This document shows positions 44,701 to 57,409 of a stretch of DNA of 64,000 nucleotides, piece after piece. Origin of the DNA: Capitella teleta (Eukaryota > Annelida > Polychaeta > Capitellidae); NCBI GenBank assembly GCA_000328365.1, contig KB297695.1, positions 1-64,000 of the forward strand, read 5' to 3'. Numbering within the stretch: the stretch's first letter is position 1; each line of letters opens with the position of its first letter. Both the position numbers and the translations under genes were made by a program. Below the pieces are notes generated by a model. It was not told the DNA's origin. It was given only the letters and a program-made list of their open reading frames with translations, and did not search any database.

Positions 44701-45344
44701 TGGATGTTCATTCGGCACTTCCGAGAACTCATAAGATTAGTAAAAGTAAACAGAAGAGGTTGACGGTTGGTGATATCATTTTCCTCTGCCCTATTTGCTT
44801 ATTTTCTTCTCCCGACAGACGGATGATCGCGTGGAGCATGAGCTGAGGAAGGCCGCCACTTTTGCCGCAAGATCAGCCAAGAAGCAGAACAGGACAACGC
44901 GCATCCAGACCATAGACAACATCAAGACTTCTAGGAAACCAAAGGGCAAAAAGTCCTCTTTTGAGAAGGAGCTTACGAGCACTAGCGGGAAGTCTCTCAA
45001 GAAGTTCAGAGCTGGGTACGAGCAGATTTGTGAAACTTTGAGATGGCGATTGTATTTACTATTTTATTTTTTTTATAGACCATCATACGAGGAGAAGAAA
45101 GAATTGGGGCTCAATAAGAAATCTAAGAAAGGTCAAGGCAAGAGAACCAGGTTGGTACCTCTATTCCGAATAGCGTGCTTGGAGATCTGACTTTCCGGAG
45201 AGTTTACTTTACCTTATTTAAAAAAAAAAATTGTTTATAGATCAGAAATGAAAATCGCTCAAGTTATATTTTGGGAATATCTATTGCTATGAATGACTTG
45301 GGTTTTATCTTAATTGCTTCATTTTTTCCAGGTACAAGAAGTGA
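38712..45344 (+). CDS. DDX27: DEAD-box ATP-dependent RNA helicase DDX27
   Basis: Nucleolar helicase (yeast Drs1 family) for large-subunit rRNA processing. Seventeen coding exons: 38712-38825, 41960-42061, 42122-42314, 42373-42434, 42498-42587, 42648-42753, 42805-42978, 43034-43184, 43237-43336, 43403-43544, 43598-43734, 44098-44374, 44424-44630, 44689-44765, 44819-45015, 45079-45150, 45332-45344. They join in phase to 737 residues. Acidic/Lys-rich N-terminus, then GFTQPTPIQ (Q motif), AATGTGKT (I), PTRELA (Ia), TPGR, DEAD (327-330), SAT (358-360), [13 protein letters not shown] (505-512), and the family's C-terminal [14 protein letters not shown] and end RYKK. An in-frame ATG six codons later (38730) has the better Kozak context. 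Intron 4 uses a GC donor. Most introns are 50-65 bases; intron 1 (3.1 kb) holds a hAT element. Confidence 0.96.
38951..39811. mobile_element. possible unclassified insertion with hairpin ends
   Basis: A 12-base direct repeat, CTACCCTGCACT, occurs at 38939-38950 and 39812-39823. Just inside each repeat is a hairpin: TCGGGCGAGGT...ACCTCGCCCGA on the left and AGCGAG...CTCGCT on the right. Read inward, both are followed by a GTAAAC-like stretch. This would fit an inserted element with target duplication, in DDX27 intron 1. No coding capacity was recognised and no known family fits well. Confidence 0.35.
40671..41676 (-). mobile_element. non-autonomous hAT transposon, copy 2 (DDX27 intron 1)
   Basis: 1006 bases, inverted relative to the copy at 33547. 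Ends TAGGGCTGGGCGGATAT and its partner TAGAGCTGGGCGGATAT; perfect 8-bp target duplication ATTATTAT at 40663-40670 and 41677-41684. Internal sequence matches copy 1 closely with small indels. Intact ends and exact target duplications suggest fairly recent movement. Confidence 0.93.
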
Positions 45345-45370
45345 AGATCCAGACTCATAACCAAGTTCCA

Positions 45371-45376
45371 AATAAA
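45371..45376 (+). promoter_or_regulatory. polyadenylation signal of DDX27
   Basis: AATAAA 27 bases past the DDX27 stop. The next transposon begins 55 bases further on, so the transcript should end before it. Confidence 0.7.
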
Positions 45377-45430
45377 TTCATTATATTAATGTTAGGATTT
45401 GTTGGATTTTTTCTCTCATCTACCATATTA

Positions 45431-46146
45431 CAGTCAGACCTCGATAATCCGTTGTCATGTAATCTGCCCTTTTCATTAATCCGCCTCCGACCACGATTCT
45501 CAGGAACAAGTCTACACTGTACCATTATAAATTACATAATATGTAATCCGCCCTTCGAAATATCGTAAATATCATGTAAACAAACATAGATAATACAACA
45601 CATCAATTGTCGGCGATTTCTTTCAAGTCGGGTCAATTAATTAAACAACAAATTGCGCCCCTCTGCTTATTCGACGTTTAAGAAGTTAATAAAACGAAGG
45701 AATCAAATGCGGGTATCATCGCTGTTTCAATTCCTTTATGTCTGCGTGGATTTGTTACTTTCAATTTATTTTAATTGGTCGTTCAGTTAGGAGATGTTCA
45801 GGAGCAGAACGAAGGACGGGAGTTGTGAGTGGAGATCATGGAATCGAATGAAGAAGCGAGTGAAATTAAAACTGGGCGAGTAGGAGCTGACCCACGTACA
45901 CATGCATAAAATGAGGGCCCACAACGACCATCCTTCAGTTATTGTCTCCACTCTCTACCTTACCCACTTCATTTGATCAGGTTTTTTTCTACGACCTGCC
46001 TGAAACCTAATGATACATGCCACTACTTGGGTTTTTGTATGGCATCTAATTTTCATTCATTTGTGATCTGACATGTAATCCGCCCTTTTCGTAAATCTTC
46101 CTGTTTCCTTGGGAACGGAGGAGGGCGGATTAACGGGATCTGACTG
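45431..46146. mobile_element. pogo/Tigger-like miniature transposon
   Basis: 716 bases. Left end CAGTCAGACCTCGATAATCC after TA; right end, read inward, CAGTCAGATCCCGTTAATCC. Subterminal copies of TGTAATCCGCCCTT and AATCCGCC occur at both ends. No transposase frame. The right flank is TG where TA is expected. Confidence 0.75.
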
Positions 46147-46304
46147 TGGATGAGCAGCATCTGGTTATTATGGAATGTTCCACTTCCAAGCCTTATATCA
46201 GGCAATCACAGCCTAGCCTGTAAATGAATGTTTGCAAGGCCAATTAACAAAACTTTATTAAATGAATTGAACTAATCGGTATGATCTCTTCCTACCGAAA
46301 AGTT

Positions 46305-46700
46305 GGGGGCGTGTTTTACTATCAGGTCTTAAATTCCTCGCTAAATTGCCACAATCAATCCACTCAAGTACATACCGGGTAATTAATATCATTGTCGATT
46401 CACTCATACTGTTGTTAGTTGGACCATGGGTGCTCTCTCATTCTCACTGCTACTGGGAGTCCTTAATGCATGCTATCAGACCTAATTATTTCTCAGTGGA
46501 CTCACTCAAGAATCAATAAAAAAATATTATGGTTACTGCTATTCATGTGAATTGCCCAGCTACGACCGATGGTTGGGCTGTTGATTCGCTATCATTCACC
46601 TTATTTCACTTTCATTATATGTCGGGCGCTTTGGCTTAGCTCATTTTTCTAGCAAAACCGTTAAGATAAAGTGTTAAGTTATGTTAGTGAAACACGCCCC
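46305..46700. mobile_element. MITE with GGGGCGTGTTT ends
   Basis: About 396 bases. Inverted ends GGGGCGTGTTTTACTA and GGGGCGTGTTTCACTA (one mismatch in 16) with weaker similarity further in. Flanked by AGTT on both sides (46301-46304 and 46701-46704), suggesting a 4-bp target duplication. Superfamily uncertain. Confidence 0.6.
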
Positions 46701-47356
46701 AGTTCCTCACGCTGACTGTGATGCAACCATATTTCGGTCTAAGGTTTGAATTTCACAGCGAGCACCCCCCAGCAAGAGTGAATCTGAAGAAAAAATAACT
46801 TTCCATTTTCACTAATCCCCTCAGAATTCCAAGAACTGAAACCAATCTACTTTTTCCTCAAATTTTTTTCCTGTGAGAAATAAAATGAGAAGGAGAATAT
46901 TTTAATAAGTTTGTATTTCAACAAATTTATACAAAGCATTATAAGCACATTTAGAGAAAGAAAATTCTGCAGACAAAAAAAAAAGAGAAGTCATGACACT
47001 ACTGATACAACTATGCTGATGTAATAATAATAATAACAGATAACAGGATAACAAACAGCACTATTGTATTTGAAATCATCTGCATAATTTATTATTGCAA
47101 ACTCAAGACTTGAGAAAAAATTCCAAAATTTCATATTGAAAAAAATGAAAAAAATAAAAAAAAAAAAAAAATTGTTTTGCCTTAAATTCTCTGGAGATAG
47201 AAAAATAAAATAAAACAAAATTACAATTTTGTTTTCTTCCCATGACACTGTAAAAGAAATAAATCAGATCATTATTAAGAAGCCCCAGCATAGATGGCAC
47301 ACAGCTGTCTTTTTTCAAACTTCCCCTGAGTAAAAACAGAAGACTCTCCGGAATCA

Positions 47357-50300
47357 TCACCCGTGGCCAGAGAGCGACGACAATTCAGCTTGTACCTCCG
47401 GATCTCGATGCAATGCTTCAATCTCCTCCGGAAGAACACGGCGATGTTCCGAGCGGAGGGAGCGCGCAGATTTATTCGATTTGTTAGACTTGACCGATTT
47501 GGCGCTTTTGACGCTGTTTCGAGTTGATTGGCGTTCGAGGAGGTTCTTCGAGATGGTGCGATGGAGGTTTTTGTTGGAGGAGCTGGCGGCCATTGTAGTG
47601 ATCCAGGGGTGCTTCAAAGCGTGCGCGGCTGACATGCGTTCTGCCTCATCTGCCACCAACAACTTGTCTATGAAATCTTTGGCCAAAGGAGATACGTCCT
47701 TCCAATGCTGAAAAGAAAAGTTGGATGTTAACAAGGCATTCAATAGGATCAATCATGCATGATTATTTTATTCATTTACAAAAACAATAGAGTCCAATAC
47801 TTAATCTCCACTTATTATCTAGTACACCCAAAATTCAGGAAAAACCAAGGGAATCTAATTCGAAAATCGAAATCATAACGCACAAGATAAAAAAACGAAA
47901 GCGTTATATGTCCCAGTTAGAAGTTTCCATTAAAGTAAAAACCATATCCACAAAAACACAATTGAGATCATTCATAGAAGAAAAGAAGAGGAAAAATCAC
48001 ATCTTAATGCAACGCGAAAAAAAAAAGGGGAAAAAAGAAGAGGAAAAATAGCGCATTAAATAAACCGCAGACAGAAATGTGCATTGTTACAGTGAGCAGA
48101 GAAGGACTCCGCCCAGAATAAATGAAACACCCGACACTTAATGATTGGCGGTGCTTGGGCCACGAAATGCATCAATCAGGCGTAAGCAAAGAACAGAAAG
48201 CAAAAAACAAAAATATATAATAAGTGGACGTGCTATGGATATTTGATAAATACAGGTATAAAGGACAAAACACCATATAACCATACAACTAGTATTAAGG
48301 CACAACGACTCCTATGAGTGACGTAATCAAAATAAACTTAACAGCCGAGATAATATAATCATGGTATTGTCCATTATTTTATAATTAATAATATGATGCA
48401 TATATTATAAATTTATAATTATGTTAATGGCCCCATGGGTCATCAAGCAAGTGAAATGGTGACTAAGTTAGAATAAATTGTATAATTATATAATAAATTA
48501 ATATATACTTATATAATAAATTAATAATGTGCATATCGGGGTTTTACAATTTACAAATAGTTTTCACTAGTACATAATTATTGTAGTATTGTATTGTATA
48601 CTACACACGGTAAAGAGTATGGCAACAGGTGAGCACTGTTAATTCACTTAAATGAACTCAATGAACTCTGTACCTGGTGATGTAAGAGATACACAGCGAC
48701 AATAATAACACAATAAATAATCACAGCCTTCCACCACAAATCCAGTGATAATCAAATTGCCAGAATTATTTTTTTGACAGAGCACTCTCAATGACAAAGC
48801 AAACTCATTTTCTCAATTCTTTTTCTCCTTCTTTCCACTCGTATTCTAAAGTTGGTGCACATGTGATATCATATTCACTTGTGAACAGAATTTCACACAA
48901 TAAATCATATAATTATATAATCGGTCTACCGTTGCTATGGTAACGGCGGCATGTACACGTATAATAATTATTACATGTATACAATCATAAATCCCGCCGT
49001 ATCAGAGCAAGAGATGCCGATGAGGATTCAGAATGAGGTCGAACTAATACGTGTATAGCAGTAAAAGAAACGCACTTGATAAGCTTGTTCGCGTGCGTGC
49101 ATGAGCTAGGGCACCAGTAAAATCACCCCATCCTAACTTTTTGTGTAGGTTAAAATCTTAAAACGAAACTCTAAAAATTATAACATTATAATTATTGACC
49201 ATTATGTAAAAATCACAAAATCAATGCGCTTGACCAAAGCAAACATTTCCTGTTTAGACTAATCACTTCTTTTGCGGTGGAATGCACATACGACGCGGTT
49301 CTTACATAAATATGCAGACTGACATTAGACAGCAAAGTTCTAAAATTATACACAAACCGTATACGCAACATGTACTGGAGTTAAACATTAATTGAACACG
49401 ATTTGGGCCGTGATTTCTCTGCAAAGAAACTTAGTCTTTGTTCTCCCTTCACTTTAAGTGGTTGGGGGGAGAGGGGGTATGCATGGGTACTAGAAATAGA
49501 ATTTAGAAGCAAATTAAATAATGTGTGCCCCCTGAACACAAACAAAGATAGGCGAAGATAGGGATCCAATTTCTGGCAATAAGATAGCGCACCAATTTAT
49601 AATAATAATTCATAAGCGTCGAATCAGCGAAAAAACCCAAAACCGGCAATCTAAATTCCTCAATCATAGATGTACGTAGAAAGTAATTATACTGATCAAG
49701 TCGATTGATATCTTCTCTGGGGCGCTTTCAGAGAAAGAACGTGGCCTGCGCCGCGAGATATTGGAAGGCATCTGGAGACAATTCATAATTGATGTTATGA
49801 GTGGCTGACTGCCATAGAATCCTATGAAAACGCTAACTACATTTAACGATTATAGGAGACGCCATGTGCCATGTTTATTGGTCAAATCGAAAGACATTCA
49901 TTCGCGTTTCAATGACTTCCATAGAAAAACGTCTTTAAAATATCTCTGGATAAACATAACACTCCGCGTGTTGTTTGTTTGCGCGATAAAAATAAGTCGG
50001 AGATTTCAAACAAAGAAAACGGCGAAAAAGACGATCCAGAGGCATCGAACATGCTGAGAGTACTCGAAAAATACTCTGAAGGGGTCTATTTATAGCTCTA
50101 TGGATCGAAAATCCGCGATAACCTCGGAGCTGTTATGACAGACATTACACAACGACGTATCGCGTTACGCATCGCTAAATGGAAACAGCGCTTAACAAGT
50201 TAACAGTGCAGCGCGCGAAAAAAAGAAAAGTCAAACTTTGAAATTTCTAAAGAATGGTCGCAATCTTGTATAATACTAAATTATAATAATAATTATTATC

Positions 50301-53300
50301 GACACGTGATCGAACTTGACAGAGACGTTTTTATATCTACAGATCAATAGTGAATAAGACCATCAGGTAAGATGACACATGCACTATCGGTGACTATCGT
50401 TATCTAATATCTATGTTCTACTATTTCATCCGGAATTAGGAATTTATAGAACAAGATAAACATGTTATGAATATGTAGATCTGATAAAACAGATTCTACA
50501 CAATAGATAAAGAAAGATAACCTTTTCTATAGATAAGCTAAACGTATAAGTCTCAATGTCTAACTAAATTTCGGCATTCATGCCCTGAAGAATTGTGAAT
50601 GCAAACCAAAGCCACATTTTATTTAATAATAACTCTATGAGGCAAATGCACATGATTAATCGAAGTAAAACTTGCGTCTTCCTCTCGTCATAGGAATCAC
50701 ATAATGCAGTCAGCATACATGTAGTTAGACAATCCTTCGACTATGTGAATAATGACTGTGTCTTCACTCAAGTACAACGTCATCCAAGAGACGTGAATGA
50801 GAGGAAAATTCATAATTGAAGACAAGGTGGATTTAGTGGAAGCATACGGAAAAGGAGTTATGTCAAATATTATCATGAATTAAATAACACACTCGAGTCA
50901 AAAAGACCTAATTGTACTGAGCTGAGTGAGCTCAATTATGAAACCATAAATCAAAATGTGACCAGGAGATCGTTATCACTGGACTTATCACATAATGAGT
51001 TATCAGTGTATCGATCACTAATCGGTACCAATCATTCAACTCTTAATTGATAATACAACGGAAAATATTATAAATCGGCTCATAATTATTGCATTGTGAA
51101 TTTGTGATTATCCATGAGACACATGCCGTCAAGTCAAATTCTGCCAAGATTGAAAAGAATGGGGGAAAAAAAAAGAAGCAAAAATCACTAAGATCACTAT
51201 AAAAAATTGCTGTTTATCGATTATAATGAAAATATCCTTGCTCACCTCACATCATAATACATGTACAGTACATTTGTACATGCAATTGTTACTCGAGATT
51301 AAATTTTACAATAAAGGATACTAAAGATTTACAATTGCCTTTCCATTGAGAGAGAGAGGAGGTCATCAAGGACATCTATACGACTTCGAGCAGTCAACCC
51401 TCTTTACTACCTGTGACATAGTGAACCAGTTTTCTCAATAGATTATATAACATAGCATTCTTTAGAAAATATCTGCTCTGAAAGAAAGAAGGGCTATTCA
51501 TGGCGGAAAACCCTTCGCCGATTGCATACACGTAAACTCACTCAAGGCTACTCATCAATGCTATGAACTTATGAAGTAATTGTAATATGTTTTCATGCTG
51601 AATGCTTTTGTGATCAGATTTGTATAAACTTAAGTTAAATTGTTTGGCAAAAATTGCAGGAACATTCGCTCAGCTAGGTCAAACTGACAAGAGAACACCG
51701 AATTTGAAAATATTTGTGACCTGAATACTCACAGAACAAAACACAAGGCTCAAAATCTTTGCCTAATTAGTAATTAGTAATTAAGTACTGCAGAACACAC
51801 ACTAATGACCAGCATGGTTCACAACCGTATTTAGAAATATTCTAGACCTTACTCCTCCTGTCAATATCATATCATTTAAGATTTTTTTACCTTGTCATAA
51901 TTACAAGGTACACTCGTGAATACATGAAACGGTTGTAGCCTGAAACCTCAAAATACCTCATCATAGGATGAATGACAACCAGCTTATCCTGAAGGCAGAA
52001 ATGCCAGGGAAATAGCAGTAATTTTACCAATTAACAATCTGAAACTCTGAATCACACTAGAATCTTCACAACATATTAAATCATGAAGAATGCAAGCCCT
52101 GCTGCCATGGCCCAGGGGCAAGTGGTTGCATGATGACTCACCATTAAGGAGCAAATAATTGTACTCTCAATTCATTAAATTTATAGGCATTGATATTTCA
52201 GGCAAATAACTCTGTATAGACATTGAAAACTGCCTCGATTCCTGATGATCGGTAGGTACCGTAATGTGATAACGAAATTCATGATCAATACATTCAATTG
52301 ATTTAATAAATATTAATCACTTTAATTTGATCAACTCCTTCGTAGTTTTCTGTTCGTTGCATCGCTCTTATGCTCATATCAGTGAATCAATAATCTTCAT
52401 CTGTGAAATATTAATTACTATTAAGATAATTTAGATTTACGAGTATACCTATCAAATATTTCGAGTGGAAAGCTGTGGGCTGAGAACAGATGACACATGC
52501 GGTGAACCAATTGATAGACCAAGATTGTTCTTTAGAAGTTAGAACACCAAAAAAACATTTGAAAAATGAACAAAACTTCTATGATTGAGCACTTAAGTAA
52601 TAAATGCACTTCATTGATATTGGTCTGTTATTAGTCATAACATTATATACAGTGAAGTAAAAACCAAACAGTGGAAATAAATATTTGATATTAGACAAGT
52701 GATGAACTCATTATACATGACAAAGTAAACCACATGAGAATGCGTCAGGTACAGAAAGGCTACCTCAGCTTGCTAAAATGCAATGTACCTCCGTCATTGT
52801 CAGTCTTAGTGCATAGACTTTGCATCAAGCAGTAATGTGGGTGTTTTTCCAGGGGCCTAAATTCTTCAGAAGGTTTTTTATGTTATATACCATAATATTC
52901 TAGAATTAACCAGAGAATTCTTGTGATCGGTAGGTACCATAATGTGATAATGAAATTCATGATCAATACATCACCATAGTTCATAACATTTAGTTACATG
53001 TGGTTAATTTTAAAGGTGTACCATTTGGAGGATTCAGGAATCCTCCACATGATTGGGCAATCATGTGGAAGAAGGATTGAGAAATTATCAGGATGACTTT
53101 TTGGGAGTGCCTCTCAGGGGAAGCCACCCAGAACTGCATCGATAGATCAGACTTGAGAGTTATGAACTGAAAGGAAGAAAATCTTGAAGAAAAGAATATA
53201 ATGATCACCTCTCCTGAGTAGCTGTACTTGGCTTTGAGTATCAGACGATAAAGTCTTGTACGGTTTTCATCGTCAAAAGGCATCGTGCCACTTAGCAGAA

Positions 53301-54087
53301 TGAACGTAATGACCCCAACTGCCCAGAGGTCAACTTGAATGGTGTACGGTTTCCTCGCAAGAATCTCTGGGGCAATGTACTCGGGAGTTCCACATGTCGT
53401 GCTCATAAACACATCTCCCGTTCTCCGGAAAGCACTCAGTCCGAAATCAGTGATCAGGATTTTGGAGTCATGTCCAGGGTGGTAATAAAGCAGGTTTTCT
53501 GGTTTGAGGTCCCTGTGAGTTATCCCTAGGGAGTGAAGATAGCGTATGCCGTCAAGTACCATGTGAAGCACACGAGTGGCGTCACGCTCAGTGAATGAAC
53601 CTTTTGCGATGATCCGATCGAAGAGCTCGCCACCCGTTGCAAGCTCCATGACCATGTACAATTTGTCTCTGCTCTCAAACACTTCAATCAGCTGAATAAT
53701 GCATGTATGGCGAACGCGTCGAAGAACATTCAACTCTGATTCACATACTTCCTTTCCACGCAGTCTGTCCACCATTTTGATAGCATACGGTTGCTTAGTC
53801 AAGCGGTGTTCCACTCGGACTACCCGGCTGAAACTTCCCCGACCAATCAGCGCTTTAATGTCATACTTAGCGGTCACCCTTTGGTCGAATTTGGCTTTAT
53901 AGCGGGCGACCTTGCGTGTGGCTCTACTTGCCGGATCTGGTTCCTTCTTGTTCCCATCATTAGATTGATGTTGTTTAGAGGAGCGTTGTTTGCCAGTTGG
54001 CTCTTCGCCTGGAGGGTATATCACCATCTTTTGACTTGAATCCGGAGGTGGAGGCTCAGGTACCAACTTCGTGCTCATACAGCCCAT
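47357..54087 (-). CDS. PSKH1: serine/threonine-protein kinase H1
   Basis: CaMK-group kinase found at Golgi, membranes and nuclear speckles in vertebrates. Two coding exons, 54087-53209 and 47707-47357, separated by a 5.5-kb intron, join at GE|HW to 409 residues (human 424). The start at 54087 is chosen because it gives MGCMSTKLVPEPP, matching the family's myristoylated and palmitoylated MGC end. An upstream in-frame ATG would bury this signal. The stretch RYKAKFDQRVTAKYDIKALI precedes the kinase domain. Landmarks are the Gly loop GRGSF (82-86), K104, HRDLKPEN (191-198), DFG (214-216) and APE (239-241). All catalytic residues are present. The tail has MAASSSNKNLHRTISKNLL followed by a Ser/Lys/Arg-rich stretch like the vertebrate protein. 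Confidence 0.96.
48931..48944. promoter_or_regulatory. RFX X-box-like palindrome
   Basis: GTTGCTATGGTAAC is one base from the symmetrical RFX site GTTGCCATGGYAAC. RFX factors drive ciliary and some other genes. It lies in the PSKH1 intron with no recognised start site nearby, so function is unproven. Confidence 0.4.
52246..52971. repeat. 48-base direct repeat flanking 630 bases
   Basis: TGATCGGTAGGTACC and the following 33 bases occur at 52246-52293 and again at 52924-52971 with two differences. The sequence between shows no coding content. Confidence 0.75.
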
Positions 54088-57000
54088 GACTGAAGTTCGT
54101 TTCAAGCAAACCATACGCATATATTCATAGCTGACAACTACGGTGGCTCCATATCCATAACACAAATATAAATCCCCGAAAATACCACCGAATCTGAGTC
54201 GAAAAACAACAGAAAATCACATGTCAAAAACTCCTGAAAAATATTTCACTTAGTTGGCCGTGTCACTTCTTTGAAGTAGTACGCGGAAACAAATAAATCA
54301 AAGGAAATGCTTTTTTAAACAATCTCATTGTGATCAAGAAGGTGTATATGTGTACTCATTCCAATTTAAAGTTAACCGGTTTCACCGAAATCGCTAATAT
54401 TATTAGAAATATATAACATAGAAGCGCAATAATATATATCGCACAAGGAAGTAGATCGTGACGTCACAGGTCGTTATAACAACTTCGCGAAACAGTTAGC
54501 ACTGCATTCTGCCTGGAATTGAAAAACGATTTATTGTCTTGATATGCCTGAATACAAAAATATTTAATCGGTGCACCACCAAAAGATATATATGGGTTGT
54601 TTCTGGGGTGCCCACCCCAACATTTCGTGTGTTTCAAGCACAAAACGTGTTGGATCACACTGAGTGCGTTATGAATTTGACGGAATCATTTATAGTAAGC
54701 AACTCAGCATGCAGAGAGATAGGAAATTTAGTAATTTAGTAATTTAGTAATTTAGTAATTTACTAGTAGTAAATTCCCCAAAATTTTGTTCCGGAGCGAC
54801 AGTAATTATCAATGCAACATATAGGCCTATACTGGTACCTGAAGTACTTTAGGTTGTTCAAAGTTCGTTGATAAAGATGACTTCTGGACGATTGCATGGT
54901 GCAACATTGCAAAACGGTTGACGGAAAAATATGATCTCTTTTTGAGACTAGTAAAATGGAGACTAATAATTAACAAATGTGACAAGAAGAAACAGAAATT
55001 TGAATCTTGATTTAAATCATCGCAATATGCCCCTCTAACAAGTATATTCCGTCCCATTGCGTACTTTCTATGTATGTTCGTTGTATGTTTTAGGCCCTAC
55101 ATCAGTATATGAATATGAGTTCTGAATAATTGCTGCCTCTTCATCTCAATTGTTTTCCGGACTCATTCCACTGATGGGGTTTCCCGGGGGCCAGGAGAAA
55201 CACTAGGGCTCAGATTAACTCCTTCTAAATACCAACGAACATGCAATGGCATGATTGCATGTTTGAAGCTAAAGGCGACAAAAAATTGTACATGCATGTG
55301 CTAATTAATGTTAGCACATATCTCTTATTGTTCTCCCCGTATATTGGCTCTATATACTAGCTATAATGTATTAAAATACATTATACTTGTATATTGCTGC
55401 CTTCGTCTAGTCGATCACACAACTAATTTCATGTTGTTGTTTTAATTTTGCCTTTTTTACTACATAATACATGTAGTACATGTATTAAAACTATCAGAAA
55501 ATTAAGTCACCTAATTGAAGGAATTGACGAGTATGAGTGGATTAAATAATTCTTTGAGCCGGCGAGTGATTAATCCTTGGAGTAACATGATCTCTGAATC
55601 ATATGCAGATTGCTTCTAGTGTCAGAATACATGTGCACGTCGGCCTACACGTGTGAAACAAAGATGCGCTGCCGGTCATTCACCTCGTTGCTTTGTGGTT
55701 GAAATTGGCGCGGGCATGTGCAGCACCTCACTTGTGTTCTGCGAGTGTCAGCGGAAATAGAGCAATGCGTGAGATGCCTGCTACCTCCCACCCCGCCTCC
55801 CACCCCAGGGCCCCACTCCCTGTCACCTGCATGATGCCAATCTCTATAGTCAACGGTACATGATTTTGTCATGACTAAATGTACGAGTATAATGCACTAA
55901 ATGACAACAATACTATGTTCTATGTCTGTTATCTCCACTTTGGAGAATGGAGAACGCCAGTTTATTGGGAGCCACCATTGGAAGAGGTTCTGCAGTGTGT
56001 GACTCTTAAACATCACTTTGTCTACTGAATCTCAAGTGACGTTATTACAATTGCATGACATTAAGTTATGCGTTTAGCCTCCTGTAACTCACTACAGTGT
56101 ACTAAAGTACATGAATATAATAACAGGAGGCTTTCTTTATTTTGATGCACAATATAATATTAATATGCTTAATTACTTATTACGCTGTTTCCCTTGCAAC
56201 AGATTAAAGTTAACAAAATGGCAATGAGTAGCCGGTTGAATTACTAAATTACTCGAAATCACGACATCTGCCTATGGATGGGCAATGTGGTCATAAGCCT
56301 CATATTATGAGAATAAAAAAAAAAAAAAAAAAATAAAATAAAATAAACTGAAGCCAGAATGCAAATATCTGCCCCCAGTAGATCTCATATTATCTTCTGT
56401 CTCTCTTCATTGACACGATGGGTGGTGCGTGTCACTAACTTCCACATCGTGACAATGGAGTGTATAAACTCATCAACAGGCCAAACCGGGGTTAAAAGCA
56501 AAACACGGCAATTACGGAATTGGAATGCCCGGTCAACCAACACATCACCGACGCGAGGGCATTATTTCAAGAATGAACCCTATTGTATATACCGCTGTTG
56601 TGCCTCTAGGGTGCAATGTTCGTGACTTATTATAGACAGTTAAGGCTCTTTCGACCGGCTGGATCAGCGAAACAACAGTTCCAAGTATAATTAATAGAAT
56701 AATTACTCAGGCATTCTCTGAATGGAGTCAGTTCCTTTCATTTCCTCAGATTCAGTCCTCAGGCATCTATCCTGACGATAATTAAACTTATCTGCTTATG
56801 TATCGTGAACACACAAAAGTGGCTCTATGATTGCACTGAAAAACGCATATTCCTACGTAATAATGTCCACTTGTAATTGTTTCAGCGTTGCTATTAGTAA
56901 CCTATAAACTGCGTATTCATGAACCATCTTGTGAATTAAAGACGACCTCAGGTTGTTTTGAACTAGTAACAGGTGATATAGGATGCCCCCCAAAAGACAA

Positions 57001-57409
57001 ATACGCTCTTTGACTAAAATATTGCTGGGGGCTATATAATTCCTAGATACATCGAAGTTTAAAATCTCGCTTTCTTCTCGCGTTCGATTTCAGACTGTGG
57101 TGACGCGATAAAAGTAATTCTCCTATTGTTAACAATGGAAGGCGTCGAGTGAGTAGATCTTTCAGCATTTTTTCATAAAAGAAATATCGCACTCATGTCG
57201 TTTCAAGCTATTCTACCTGAACAGGAAATTCGTACTTCAATTTGTCGTGAATATTATTCACAGTTGACTAAATTTTTCAAAAATGGTCTCTCGTCACTCA
57301 CAAAAGTCCGTAGAATACATCTAAAAAGGTTCCGAAGTGAACAGAGGTCCTCTTTAGGTTAAACTCGGATTGCTTTCCATTTTAGTCAAGCCTAGTGTAA
57401 TTGACACGG
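54088..57409. other. intergenic, no gene seen
   Basis: AT-rich. A TAGTAATT minisatellite (about four units) lies at 54728-54763, and poly-A/AAAAT simple sequence near 56317-56346. A 10-bp inverted repeat AGCCTCCTGT...ACAGGAGGCT lies at 56076-56132. No coding exon supported. Confidence 0.45.

Larger units (their letters stand above)
47708..53208. other. PSKH1 intron, mostly featureless
   Basis: AT-rich. Contains an RFX-type X-box (48931-48944) and a 48-base direct repeat (52246-52293 and 52924-52971). No exon or transposon with both ends was recognised. Confidence 0.45.

Noticed and set aside
54088-54165. Longer start for PSKH1 at 54165
   Set aside because: Would add residues before MGC and abolish the conserved N-myristoylation signal.
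57135-57152. Possible first coding exon ATGGAAGGCGTCGA followed by GTGAGT
   Set aside because: Attractive start and donor, but no downstream exon on + could be found before the next gene.
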